A stretch of DNA of 64,000 nt from an uncultured Verrucomicrobiales bacterium (GTDB lineage Bacteria; Verrucomicrobiota; Verrucomicrobiia; Verrucomicrobiales; Akkermansiaceae). The position numbers and the translations under genes are program-made. The stretch covers positions 24,339 through 88,338 of the forward strand of contig CALDZJ010000078.1 in assembly GCA_937944055.1 (NCBI GenBank), read 5' to 3'. Positions 54,820 to 62,075 of the stretch are shown one piece after another. The notes beneath the pieces were generated by a model that did not search any database, was not told the DNA's origin, and was given only the letters and a program-made list of their open reading frames with translations. Numbering within the stretch: position 1 is the first letter of the stretch; each line of letters begins with the position of its first letter.

Positions 54820-55257
54820 ATGTCTATCTCCACTCTCACCCTCGGTTGGCGCGAATGGCTAAGCCTTCCCGATATTCAAATTGAGTCCATCAAAGCTAAG
54901 ATCGACACAGGCGCTCGCTCCTCCTGCCTCCACACACCACACTACGAAATTTTCCAAAAAGACCAACATGACTGGGTCCGCTTCACGGTCCACCCACGCC
55001 CCAAAAATCATGAGGTCCTGACCAAAGTCGAAGCCCCCGTAATCGACTACCGTCTGGTTCGCGACTCCGGCGGACATGAAGAAAATCGTCCCTTCATTCG
55101 CACAAGACTCCAGATCCCAGGCCACCATTGGGAGATCGAGCTCAGTCTCTCCAACCGCGAAAACATGAAATTTGACATGCTTTTAGGCCGCACCGCAATA
55201 AATCACGGAAATATTCTCATCAACCCCGGAAGATCTTACCTCACAAAAAATATATGA
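54820..55257 (+). CDS. Retropepsin-like Zn_protease family protein of the RimK operon
   Basis: 145 aa from ATG 54820 ([17 protein letters not shown]). It has the [14 protein letters not shown] motif, whose D-T-G-A resembles the active-site loop of retroviral-type aspartic proteases, and a second [13 protein letters not shown] block. It is the family annotated as ATP-dependent zinc protease (PF05618), which is regularly encoded next to rimK. Its role is thought to be processing or reversal of RimK-made glutamate tails, but this is not proved for this branch. The stop overlaps the rimK start by 4 bp. Confidence 0.85.
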   Translation: MSISTLTLGWREWLSLPDIQIESIKAKIDTGARSSCLHTPHYEIFQKDQHDWVRFTVHPRPKNHEVLTKVEAPVIDYRLVRDSGGHEENRPFIRTRLQIPGHHWEIELSLSNRENMKFDMLLGRTAINHGNILINPGRSYLTKNI

Positions 55258-56159
55258 AAATCGGTATCCTCTCACGCAACCCACGCCTCTACTCAACCAA
55301 ACGTCTCGTCGAAGCAGCGGAAGAGCGTGGACACGAAGTCGAGGTGCTGGATTACGTCCGCTGCTACATGAACATCACTTCAAAGAGGCCCTCCATCTTC
55401 ATTGGCGATACCGAGCTGAATGACTTCGATGCAGTCATCCCCCGCATCGGAGCCTCCCAAACCTTCTTCGGCACCGCAGTGGTAAGACAATTTGAAATGA
55501 TGAACACATACTCCGTGAACGAATCTGTCGCCATTTCCCGTTCACGAGACAAACTCCGCTCACTCCAGCTACTCTCCCGCAAAGGCGTTGGCCTCCCCGT
55601 CACCGCCTTTGCTCACGACACCAAGGCCACCGGCTCACTCATCAAACTCTGCGGAGGCTCTCCAGTCGTCATCAAACTCCTCGAAGGCACCCAAGGGGTG
55701 GGCGTCGTTCTTGCCGAAACTCAAAAAGCCGCCGAATCTGTTATCGAAGCCTTTCGCGGACTCAACGCAAACATCCTCGTCCAACAATTCGTCAAAGAAG
55801 CCGGCGGAGCTGACATCCGCTGCTTTGTCGTCGGAGGCAAAGTCGTCGCCGCCATGAAACGCCAAGGAGCCGAAGGTGAGTTTCGCTCAAATCTCCACCG
55901 TGGCGGAAATGCCACCCTCTGTAAAATCACCCCCGCTGAGCGTGCCACCGCTGTCCAAGCCGCAAGAATTATGGGACTTAATGTTGCCGGAGTCGATCTC
56001 CTCCGTGCCAACTCCGGCCCAGTCGTCATGGAAGTCAACTCCTCCCCCGGACTCCAAGGCATAGAAGAAGCCACAAAAAAAGACGTCGCCGGAAGCATCA
56101 TCTCGATGATCGAAAAAAACGCGAAATCCAGCTCAACCAAAACCCGTGGAAAAGGCTAA
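55254..56159 (+). CDS. rimK: RimK-type ATP-grasp ligase (ribosomal protein S6 glutamyl ligase)
   Basis: 301 aa, the E. coli length. The N-domain starts [23 protein letters not shown]-grasp motifs are [67 protein letters not shown] and [13 protein letters not shown], including the metal-binding Glu and Asn of the last. It adds glutamates to the C-terminus of S6 (or makes poly-alpha-glutamate). The S6 gene is not in the window. It is coupled by 4-bp overlap to the upstream gene, and its last 14 bp overlap the next. Confidence 0.93.
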   Translation: MKIGILSRNPRLYSTKRLVEAAEERGHEVEVLDYVRCYMNITSKRPSIFIGDTELNDFDAVIPRIGASQTFFGTAVVRQFEMMNTYSVNESVAISRSRDKLRSLQLLSRKGVGLPVTAFAHDTKATGSLIKLCGGSPVVIKLLEGTQGVGVVLAETQKAAESVIEAFRGLNANILVQQFVKEAGGADIRCFVVGGKVVAAMKRQGAEGEFRSNLHRGGNATLCKITPAERATAVQAARIMGLNVAGVDLLRANSGPVVMEVNSSPGLQGIEEATKKDVAGSIISMIEKNAKSSSTKTRGKG

Positions 56160-57264
56160 GCCAAAAAAACGCACCCAACAGCGTCCCCCCTTTCAGCTCG
56201 GTGGTGAATCCATCGACGCAGGCACTCAGAAACTCGTCAATCTTCCCGTCGGAGTATTTACGAATAACTCACCTGTCGATCTCGGTGTTGTCGTCGTGCA
56301 CGGCCGCAAGGACGGGCCCACCCTCCTTGTCACCGCCTGTATTCATGGGGATGAAATCAATGGCAGCGAAATCATCCGTCGCCTCCTCCGCTCGCGTTCC
56401 CTCAGATATCTTCGTGGCACGCTCCTAGCCGTTCCCATCGCCAACGTTCCCGCCTTCTTAAATCGCTCACGATACCTACCCGATCGCCGCGATCTAAACC
56501 GCCTCTTTCCCGGATCTGAAAAAGGCTCGCTCGGAGCCCGTCTCGCTCGCGTCATTTCAGAAGAACTCGTTCCTGCCTGTGACCTCGTCATTGACCTGCA
56601 TACCGGAGCGGTCAACCGCGCAAACCTCCCCCAAATTCGCGTCACTGCAAACGACGAAAAATCGCTCGAACTCGCGCACATTTTTGGCGCACCGGTCGCT
56701 CTGAGCGCCAACCTCCGCCCAGGCTCATTCCGCTCAATCTGCTTTCAAAGCAATAAACCCACCATCCTCTACGAGAGCGGTGAAGCACTCCGACTTGATG
56801 CCCCCTCCATCCGCTTTGGACTCCAAGGAATCATCTCAGTCATGCGCCACATCCACACCCTCCCTCCCCAAAAAACCAGCAAACGCGCTAAAAACCCCCG
56901 CTCACGCAAAACCCACACCATCATCTGTAAAAAGAGCTACTGGGAACGCTCCCCGATCGGTGGCATTTTCACCCCCCTCATCGCCCTTGGCAGCACAGTC
57001 GAGAAAGGCGATGCCCTCGGTTTTGTTTCCGATCCCTTCGGAGGCGAAGAAACCCAAATCATCGCTGAAAACCAAGGAATTGTAATTGGGAGGACAAATG
57101 AAGGACTCGCCGATGAAGGAGATGCACTCTTCCACATAGGCATCTTCCAAGACCTCGAAAACGCCCGCGATAAAATCGCCCTCTCCAGTAGTACCCTTCC
57201 CGGAGAAGAAGATCACCCAGTCCCTTACGATCCCTTCACCGATGAAAACTCCGAAATCACTTAA
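56146..57264 (+). CDS. AstE/aspartoacylase-like M14 family protein
   Basis: 372 aa, GTG start overlapping rimK by 14 bp. Zinc-ligand motifs of the carboxypeptidase-A-like fold are HGDE at 67-70 ([13 protein letters not shown]) and DLHTG with His152; a [12 protein letters not shown] block follows the family. The C-terminal ~110 residues are a beta-rich domain ([18 protein letters not shown]) similar to biotinyl-lipoyl folds. The family (succinylglutamate desuccinylase/aspartoacylase) removes acyl groups from amino acids. In the rimK operon it may act on glutamate-tailed products, which is inference. Confidence 0.85.
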   Translation: MEKAKPKKRTQQRPPFQLGGESIDAGTQKLVNLPVGVFTNNSPVDLGVVVVHGRKDGPTLLVTACIHGDEINGSEIIRRLLRSRSLRYLRGTLLAVPIANVPAFLNRSRYLPDRRDLNRLFPGSEKGSLGARLARVISEELVPACDLVIDLHTGAVNRANLPQIRVTANDEKSLELAHIFGAPVALSANLRPGSFRSICFQSNKPTILYESGEALRLDAPSIRFGLQGIISVMRHIHTLPPQKTSKRAKNPRSRKTHTIICKKSYWERSPIGGIFTPLIALGSTVEKGDALGFVSDPFGGEETQIIAENQGIVIGRTNEGLADEGDALFHIGIFQDLENARDKIALSSSTLPGEEDHPVPYDPFTDENSEIT

Positions 57265-57407
57265 AAATCAAAAATCGACCGTCCCCTAAAAATCGCCCCT
57301 CCCATTAAGCGTAGTCTCATCATTCTTCCCACGATCTCCCTCCTGAGGAACTCAGAAAAACCGAGAACAATTCTCGCTATTTCAAATAAACACGCCACCT
57401 TATTAAC

Positions 57408-57445
57408 ACGTAGCCGGAGCAGATACCCGTTCCGGCTACGTTTTT
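57408..57445 (+). terminator. Strong 11-bp hairpin with T-run just before the RRM gene
   Basis: ACGTAGCCGGA pairs perfectly with TCCGGCTACGT across a 12-nt loop and is followed by TTTTT. It ends 13 bp before the RRM start codon. It could terminate the rimK operon, attenuate the RRM gene, or be a dispersed repeat, since ACGTAGCCG also starts the palindrome at 61902. A smaller hairpin, CGAGAA-CAA-TTCTCG, lies at 57362-57376. Confidence 0.6.
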
Positions 57446-57457
57446 ACTTCAAAGACT

Positions 57458-57844
57458 ATGAAATTGTATCTCGGCAACCTGCCCTTTAGCGCCTCTGATG
57501 AGGACATCCGTGAAGCCTTCTCCGCTTACGGAACTATCGAAGACCTCTTCATCCCTCTCGATCGCGAGACAAACCGCCCACGCGGATTTGCCTTCATCAC
57601 CTTAGCTGACGATGAGCAAGCCCGCAAAGCGATCGAAGAAATGGACGGAGCTGACCTCCAAGGCCGTAACCTCCGCGTCAACGAAGCTGAAGAGCGCCGT
57701 CCCCAGCAAAATCGCGGAGGCGGTGGTGGTGGTGGCTACGGTGGAGACCGCCGTGGTGGTGGTGGACGTGACAATGACCGCCGTGGTGGTGGCCGTGACC
57801 GCGACCGCCGAGGAAACCGTGACCGCGACAACGGAGGCTGGTAA
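57458..57844 (+). CDS. RRM RNA-binding protein with RGG-type tail
   Basis: 128 aa. One RNA recognition motif covers residues 1-80, with RNP2 LYLGNL (3-8) and RNP1 RGFAFITL (42-49). The tail is a Gly/Arg/Asp low-complexity region (GGGGGGGYGGDRRGGGG, RDNDRRGGGRDRDRRG), disordered and RNA-binding. Such short RRM proteins are abundant in cyanobacteria and Verrucomicrobia and are often cold-induced; they bind and remodel mRNA. No good Shine-Dalgarno precedes the ATG, and a strong hairpin ends 13 bp upstream. A rho-independent terminator follows. Confidence 0.92.
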   Translation: MKLYLGNLPFSASDEDIREAFSAYGTIEDLFIPLDRETNRPRGFAFITLADDEQARKAIEEMDGADLQGRNLRVNEAEERRPQQNRGGGGGGGYGGDRRGGGGRDNDRRGGGRDRDRRGNRDRDNGGW

Positions 57845-57868
57845 ACCCATCCAAATCAACATTTTTCA

Positions 57869-57898
57869 AAAAGGCCCCCCGCAAGGTGGGCCTTTTTT
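57869..57898 (+). terminator. Rho-independent terminator of the RRM gene
   Basis: AAGGCCC pairs with GGGCCTT, with an inner CC/GG pair and a GCAA tetraloop, followed by a run of T residues. It starts 25 bp after the stop codon. Confidence 0.88.
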
Positions 57899-57921
57899 AT
57901 GCCCCCAAGCCCCCAAGGAAC

Positions 57922-57970
57922 GTGGCCGTCCCGGCCACTTCTCAACCCACCCCCACTTCTCAACCCACCC
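57922..57970. repeat. Palindrome plus 18-bp tandem duplication
   Basis: GTGGCC-5 nt-GGCCAC (57922-57938) overlaps two perfect tandem copies of CCACTTCTCAACCCACCC (57935-57952 and 57953-57970). The palindrome has the same CGTGGC start as the REP copies at 5972 and 60106. Confidence 0.75.
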
Positions 57971-57988
57971 AACCCAAGCTCCCCCAAA

Positions 57989-58020
57989 CCTTCGCGCCTT
58001 CGCGCCTTAGCGGTGCAAAG
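57989..58020. repeat. CG-rich heptamer-like dispersed repeat
   Basis: Two TTCGCGCC-type units are followed by TTAGCGGTGCAAAG. The same design, TTCGCGCCTTTGCGGTGAAA, occurs inside hrpA at 60196-60224. Repeats of this TTCGCGCCTTTGCGGTG type are known from many environmental bacterial genomes (from memory). Confidence 0.6.
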
Positions 58021-58053
58021 AACTTCCACAACCAAGCCCCCCCCAACCCAGCT

Positions 58054-58090
58054 CAATTGTTCATTCCACAATCGTTCATTCGTCCATTCC
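58054..58090. repeat. 37-bp dispersed repeat overlapping the end of hrpA
   Basis: The copy at 63548-63584 has 28 of 37 positions identical, and all nine differences are transitions. It supplies the last codons and stop of hrpA, just as the second copy supplies the stop of the YcxB-like gene. The repeat contains CATTCGT-type units. Confidence 0.6.
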
Positions 58091-61000
58091 CAAAGCTTTC
58101 CCAATCCTCTTCCCACTCACCTTCCCCACATGCGGCACTCCCGGCGCAAATAACGACAACCTCCACTCCTCCAACATCCAGCCAATCTCCCAAAGCCGCG
58201 CCGCCTCCGGCCTCTCCTGCCACAACGCCCACCACTCTTCCCACAATGGTAAAAACTGATCCTGCTTCTCCTCATCCTTCACCAGCGGCTGCGTCTCCAA
58301 CCTCTGAATCCGCTCCTCCATCCCATAAAAATACCGCTGATACCTCCGCATCCGCTCATAGCCCGACTTCCACCCAAAGCCCTCCCTTAACAACCACGTC
58401 CGCTGTTCCTCCAACTGACGCACCACCTCAGCCAGATGGCGATCTTGCCGATTCCTCTCCATCCACTCCCGCACCCGACCATCCGCATCCGCCAAGCCCT
58501 CCATCGCCTCCGCCACTCTCTCCGCACAGCCATACCACTCTCCTCGTCCCACAGCCGAAGCCTCTCGAAAATTCTCCTCATCTCGTACTACACGACCCAT
58601 TCCCCCCTCCGCCGAAATACGTACGAGGTCTCCTAGAGTTTCCTCTGGCAAAAGGGACATCATAAATCGCCCCGCCATCTGCATCGGGAAATTCTTCCGC
58701 ACATATTCCCCATGCTCCGCATGCTCTAACAAAAACAACCGAACCACCCCCGCCCGATGACTCTCCTCCGCCTCCTCTAGATCTAAAAAAGCCCGCATCC
58801 CCACCGTCTCACCCTCATCCACTAAAGCCGGAAAAACGCCATCTGCCTCCACCGGAACCTCACCAAAACTCCACACCTCTCCTCCCGTCATCTCCCACTC
58901 CTCATTCGCCGCCGCCTCCCGACGCGCCCTCAGCTCCCCCGCCAACTTCTCTTTAATGGTCTGCACATCTTCCCCAAAAGCCATCACCTCTCCCTTCTCA
59001 TCGCGCACCCGCACCTTCGGGCGCAAATGCCCCGGCAAGCGCTCCGGCTCCAAACCCTCCAAAGAATTCCGCCCCACTCTCTCCCGCAAATACTCCAAGA
59101 GCGCCTCCTCCAATCTCCCCTGCGATTCCCAATCCTCCCACTCCTTCAAAAAACCCTCCACCTTCTCCGCCACCGGCTGACATTCCCGACGCCAATCCTT
59201 CGGTAAAGTCCGAATCAACAACTCCACCCGATCTCCCAAAATCCCCGGCACTCCCCAACTCGGCAGATACTCCGGAAACCTCACCAAGTCATCAATCCCC
59301 ACCTCAAAAGTCAGCCCATCATCCTCCGCCTCCACATCACTGACATAATTCACACGCCACTTCCGCCCCCCATGCTCCACCTCATCTGGGAACATTTTTA
59401 AATGCTCCTCCACTCCCTCCTCCCAGATCAGATCAGAAAAGCGCACCATCAACTTCCCCGCCTCCTCCGGGCTCTCCGTCAGTTGGTAAAACTCCTTCGT
59501 CGTATTCGTCGTCGCCGGCAACCGCTCAAAAAAGAAATCATAAGCCGCCACCTCATCCCACAAGTACCCCACCCGACGCAACTTCCGCTCCCCTCCTAAA
59601 ATCTGCTCCTTCACCCAGGCCAAATTCTGCGTCACCAGATTGTTCCCCCGCATCTTCCCCTCCACCAAGGCCTCCCGCACGAAAACCTCAAAGGCCAACT
59701 TCGGATTCACCCTCCCAAAGTAAACTCTCCTTCCCTCCACCACCGTCAAGCCACCCAGCACCACATCCTCCGTCCCATAAACCGCCCCCTGTTGTTCATT
59801 CCAGTAAGGCGAATGATACTTACTGCGACACAAATGCGGCACCACTTCCTCCACCCACTGCGGATCAATCTCCGCCACCTTCCGCGCCCACAAGCGCGAA
59901 GTCTCCACCAACTCAAAACCCAAAACCCACAGCGCCCGCTTCGCTTTAAACAAGCCCGACCCCGGAAAGACCGCAAACTGCCGATTCCCCACACTGTGAT
60001 AAACCTTCTTCTCCTTATCCCACACCCCGATCTGCCTCGGGATCCCCGTCAGCACCGACTTATGCACCTCCGCATAAACATCCCCTGCCGTCTCAATCGC
60101 TTCCGCGTGGCGGAGACCTCCGGTCTCCTCGCCCTTCTCAGCCCCCTCGCCCTTCTCAGCCCCCTCAACCTTCCCAAGCTCCCGCCCCTTTCCTCTTCGC
60201 ACCTTCGCGCCTTTGCGGTGAAAACTCCGCCGCAGCTCCGCATAAACTCCCAACCACTCCCGCACTCTCCGATAGCTCAAAAAATGCCTCTCACACCACC
60301 TCCGCAACTGGTTCGACTGCATCTTCCCCTTCTCCCCTCGGAAATCCTGAATCCCCTTCCACAGATTCAAAAAGACCCCAAAGTCCGACCGCTGATCCAG
60401 AAACTCCTTCTGCCTCTCATCCGCTCGCTCTTCTTTCCCCTGCGGCCGCTCCCGCACATCCATCGCCGACAATCCCGAAACAATAATCAAAACCTCTTCA
60501 AAAACTCCCCGCCGCTCACTCTCCACCAACATCCTCCCAAGTCGCGGATCCAGCGGCAACTTCGCCAAAGTCCACCCCGTGTCAGTGAGCCGCGCCTCAT
60601 TCTTCTTCGCGATCGCCCCCACTTCTTCCAACGTCGCCCAGCCCTCATTCACCGCCCGAGGGCCCGGCGGATCGATAAAAGGAAACTCCCGCACATCGCC
60701 CAGTTTCAACGAAAGCATCCGCAAGATCACCCCACTCAGCGCACTCCGCCGAATCTCCGGATCCGTAAACTCGCTCGCCATCTCCAGCGTCTCCTCATCA
60801 TAAAGCTTCACACAAATCCCCTCCCGCACTCGCCCACAACGCCCCCGCCGCTGACGCGCACTCGCCTGCGAAATCATCTCAATCTGCAAACTCTGCACCT
60901 GCCGCACCGGACTGAATCGACTCATCCGCGCCTGCCCACTATCCACCACCGAAACAATTCCCGGAATCGTCAACGAAGTCTCCGCCACATTCGTCGCCAA

Positions 61001-61861
61001 GAAAACCCGCCTCTTTCCACTCCGCTGAAACACCCTCTCCTGCTCCGCCAGAGACAGCCGAGCAAAAACCGGCACCGCCTCCGTATTCGCAAAGCCCTGA
61101 CCCTCGATCAAATCCGCACACTCACGAATCTCCCGCTCCCCCGGCAAAAACACCAAGACATCCCCATCCGGATCTAAGTCCGTCACATACTCCACCCCCC
61201 GCACCACATGCTCGCGCAAACTCTCCCCATCATAGCCCGGCAAAAAAACATCCTCCACCGGAAAAGTCCGCCCCTCCACCTGCACCACCGGACACTTCTC
61301 AAAGAACTCCGAAAACCTCCCCGCATCCAAAGTCGCCGACGAAATCACCACCCGCAAATCCTTCCGCCGCTTCACCAGCCTCTTCAAATAGCCTAACAAA
61401 AAATCAATATTCAGCGACCGCTCATGCGCCTCATCAATAATGATCGTATCATACTGTCCGAGATTCTTATCCCCCTGCGTCTCCGCCAGCAGAATCCCGT
61501 CCGTCATAAACTTCACCACCGTCTCCTTCGAGCACACCTCCGTAAAACGAACCTGCCAACCCACCTCTTTTCCAACCTCCACCTTCAACTCCTCCGCCAC
61601 CCGCCGCGCCACCGAAGTCGCCGCCAACCTCCGCGGCTGCGTGCAACCAATCCTCCCCATTGCGGGCTGACCGTCTTGCCGGCAGCCGCTCTGAGATCCC
61701 AACTCGCGTGAAAGCTCCACCGCCATCTTCGGCAACTGCGTCGTCTTCCCGCTCCCCGTCTCACCCACCACCACGACCACCTGCGACCCCCGCATCGCAT
61801 CGAGAATCTCCTCCCTCCGCCGCGAAACCGGCAGGTCTGGATAAGTGATATTCAGGGCCAC
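58076..61861 (-). CDS. hrpA: DEAH-box ATP-dependent RNA helicase HrpA with repeat-derived inserts
   Basis: 1261 aa. Motif I is GETGSGKT (33-40), motif II is DEAH (143-146), motif III SAT, and motif VI QRRGRCGRVREG is present; HA2, OB-fold and the HrpA-specific DUF3418 region follow. HrpA acts in mRNA processing and rescue of stalled ribosomes. Two segments absent from E. coli HrpA are translated repeats: about residues 53-67 (SQSGCRQDGQPAMG) over the palindrome at 61665, and about 545-586 (HRKGAKVRRGKGRELGK onward) over the repeats at 60106-60224. Its last residues and stop come from the 37-bp repeat at 58054. It is not in an operon. Confidence 0.92.
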   Translation of the reverse strand: MALNITYPDLPVSRRREEILDAMRGSQVVVVVGETGSGKTTQLPKMAVELSRELGSQSGCRQDGQPAMGRIGCTQPRRLAATSVARRVAEELKVEVGKEVGWQVRFTEVCSKETVVKFMTDGILLAETQGDKNLGQYDTIIIDEAHERSLNIDFLLGYLKRLVKRRKDLRVVISSATLDAGRFSEFFEKCPVVQVEGRTFPVEDVFLPGYDGESLREHVVRGVEYVTDLDPDGDVLVFLPGEREIRECADLIEGQGFANTEAVPVFARLSLAEQERVFQRSGKRRVFLATNVAETSLTIPGIVSVVDSGQARMSRFSPVRQVQSLQIEMISQASARQRRGRCGRVREGICVKLYDEETLEMASEFTDPEIRRSALSGVILRMLSLKLGDVREFPFIDPPGPRAVNEGWATLEEVGAIAKKNEARLTDTGWTLAKLPLDPRLGRMLVESERRGVFEEVLIIVSGLSAMDVRERPQGKEERADERQKEFLDQRSDFGVFLNLWKGIQDFRGEKGKMQSNQLRRWCERHFLSYRRVREWLGVYAELRRSFHRKGAKVRRGKGRELGKVEGAEKGEGAEKGEETGGLRHAEAIETAGDVYAEVHKSVLTGIPRQIGVWDKEKKVYHSVGNRQFAVFPGSGLFKAKRALWVLGFELVETSRLWARKVAEIDPQWVEEVVPHLCRSKYHSPYWNEQQGAVYGTEDVVLGGLTVVEGRRVYFGRVNPKLAFEVFVREALVEGKMRGNNLVTQNLAWVKEQILGGERKLRRVGYLWDEVAAYDFFFERLPATTNTTKEFYQLTESPEEAGKLMVRFSDLIWEEGVEEHLKMFPDEVEHGGRKWRVNYVSDVEAEDDGLTFEVGIDDLVRFPEYLPSWGVPGILGDRVELLIRTLPKDWRRECQPVAEKVEGFLKEWEDWESQGRLEEALLEYLRERVGRNSLEGLEPERLPGHLRPKVRVRDEKGEVMAFGEDVQTIKEKLAGELRARREAAANEEWEMTGGEVWSFGEVPVEADGVFPALVDEGETVGMRAFLDLEEAEESHRAGVVRLFLLEHAEHGEYVRKNFPMQMAGRFMMSLLPEETLGDLVRISAEGGMGRVVRDEENFREASAVGRGEWYGCAERVAEAMEGLADADGRVREWMERNRQDRHLAEVVRQLEEQRTWLLREGFGWKSGYERMRRYQRYFYGMEERIQRLETQPLVKDEEKQDQFLPLWEEWWALWQERPEAARLWEIGWMLEEWRLSLFAPGVPHVGKVSGKRIGKALGMDE
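60106..60128. repeat. REP-like palindromic repeat inside hrpA
   Basis: CGTGGC followed by GGAGACC-TCC-GGTCTCC. It has the same design as 5972-5994, where the stem is GGAGAGC-TCT-GCTCTCC. The sixth and seventh stem positions differ on both sides in compensating fashion (C-G versus G-C). It is translated as part of the second HrpA insert. Confidence 0.8.
60129..60164. repeat. 18-bp tandem duplication inside hrpA
   Basis: TCGCCCTTCTCAGCCCCC occurs twice without a gap, encoding the repeated GAEKGE residues of the HrpA insert. It directly abuts the REP copy at 60106. Being a multiple of three, it keeps the frame. Confidence 0.85.
60196..60224. repeat. Second copy of the CG-rich dispersed repeat, inside hrpA
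   Basis: TTCGCACCTTCGCGCC then TTTGCGGTGAAAA. It matches the copy at 57989-58020 and encodes the FHRKGAKVRR part of the HrpA insert. Confidence 0.65.
61665..61687. repeat. Palindrome inside the N-terminal part of hrpA
   Basis: GGCTG and CCG pair with CGG and CAGCC around a six-base loop (one bulged A), 8 bp in all. It encodes part of the SQSGCRQDGQPAMG segment that E. coli HrpA lacks between motif I and the TQPRR motif. Confidence 0.6.
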
Positions 61862-61907
61862 TCAATAATCCCTCACCCCAAATCCCGCAAGCCCCGCATC
61901 AACGTAG

Positions 61908-61967
61908 CCGAAAGCTCTAGAGGCTTTCGGAATCTCAACCTAAGGAAGGGCTGTCTCCAAACTGCCC
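61908..61967. repeat. Left direct repeat flanking the Fic gene (with palindrome)
   Basis: The 53-bp copy at 61915-61967 begins CTCTAGAG and ends in CTGCCC; its core (61931-61967) matches the right copy (63426-63462) at 35 of 37 positions. A palindrome CCGAAAGC-7 nt-GCTTTCGG (61908-61930) overlaps its left end. The two copies stand about 1.5 kb apart and enclose only the Fic gene and its operators. Confidence 0.85.
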
Positions 61968-61994
61968 CCTCAGCAAATTTCTCTCTTCTCCTAA

Positions 61995-62075
61995 TTTCCT
62001 GCTAATCACAAACAAATTAGCAAGAAGTATTGCTAAAAGCCAATTTCCTGCTAATTTTATACCAATTAGCAAGAA
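61995..62075 (+). promoter_or_regulatory. Two tandem inverted-repeat operators of the Fic gene
   Basis: Two 32-bp copies (61995-62026 and 62044-62075) each have TTTCCTGCTAAT and ATTAGCAAGAA arms around 8-9 variable bases; the arms are identical, the centres are not. The 17-bp gap holds one more half-site (TTGCTAA). The second copy ends at the base before the Fic ATG, so a bound protein would block the translation start region. The arms TGCTAAT / ATTAGCA are inverted, as in operators of dimeric winged-helix proteins. Confidence 0.8.

Noticed and set aside
57612..58010. 132-codon frame across the RRM gene tail and terminator
   Set aside because: It is a Val/Ala/Thr-rich shadow of the RGG-coding repeats in another frame, and runs through a terminator.
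59792..61177. A 461-codon open frame on the plus strand
   Set aside because: It runs antisense through hrpA, and its product is a Pro/Leu/Arg/His-rich shadow without any domain. The C-rich strand simply lacks stop codons there.
61995..62075. The two operator copies as a CRISPR array
   Set aside because: Only two copies with palindromic arms and 8-9 bp variable centres are present; spacer length and number do not fit, and no cas gene is near.
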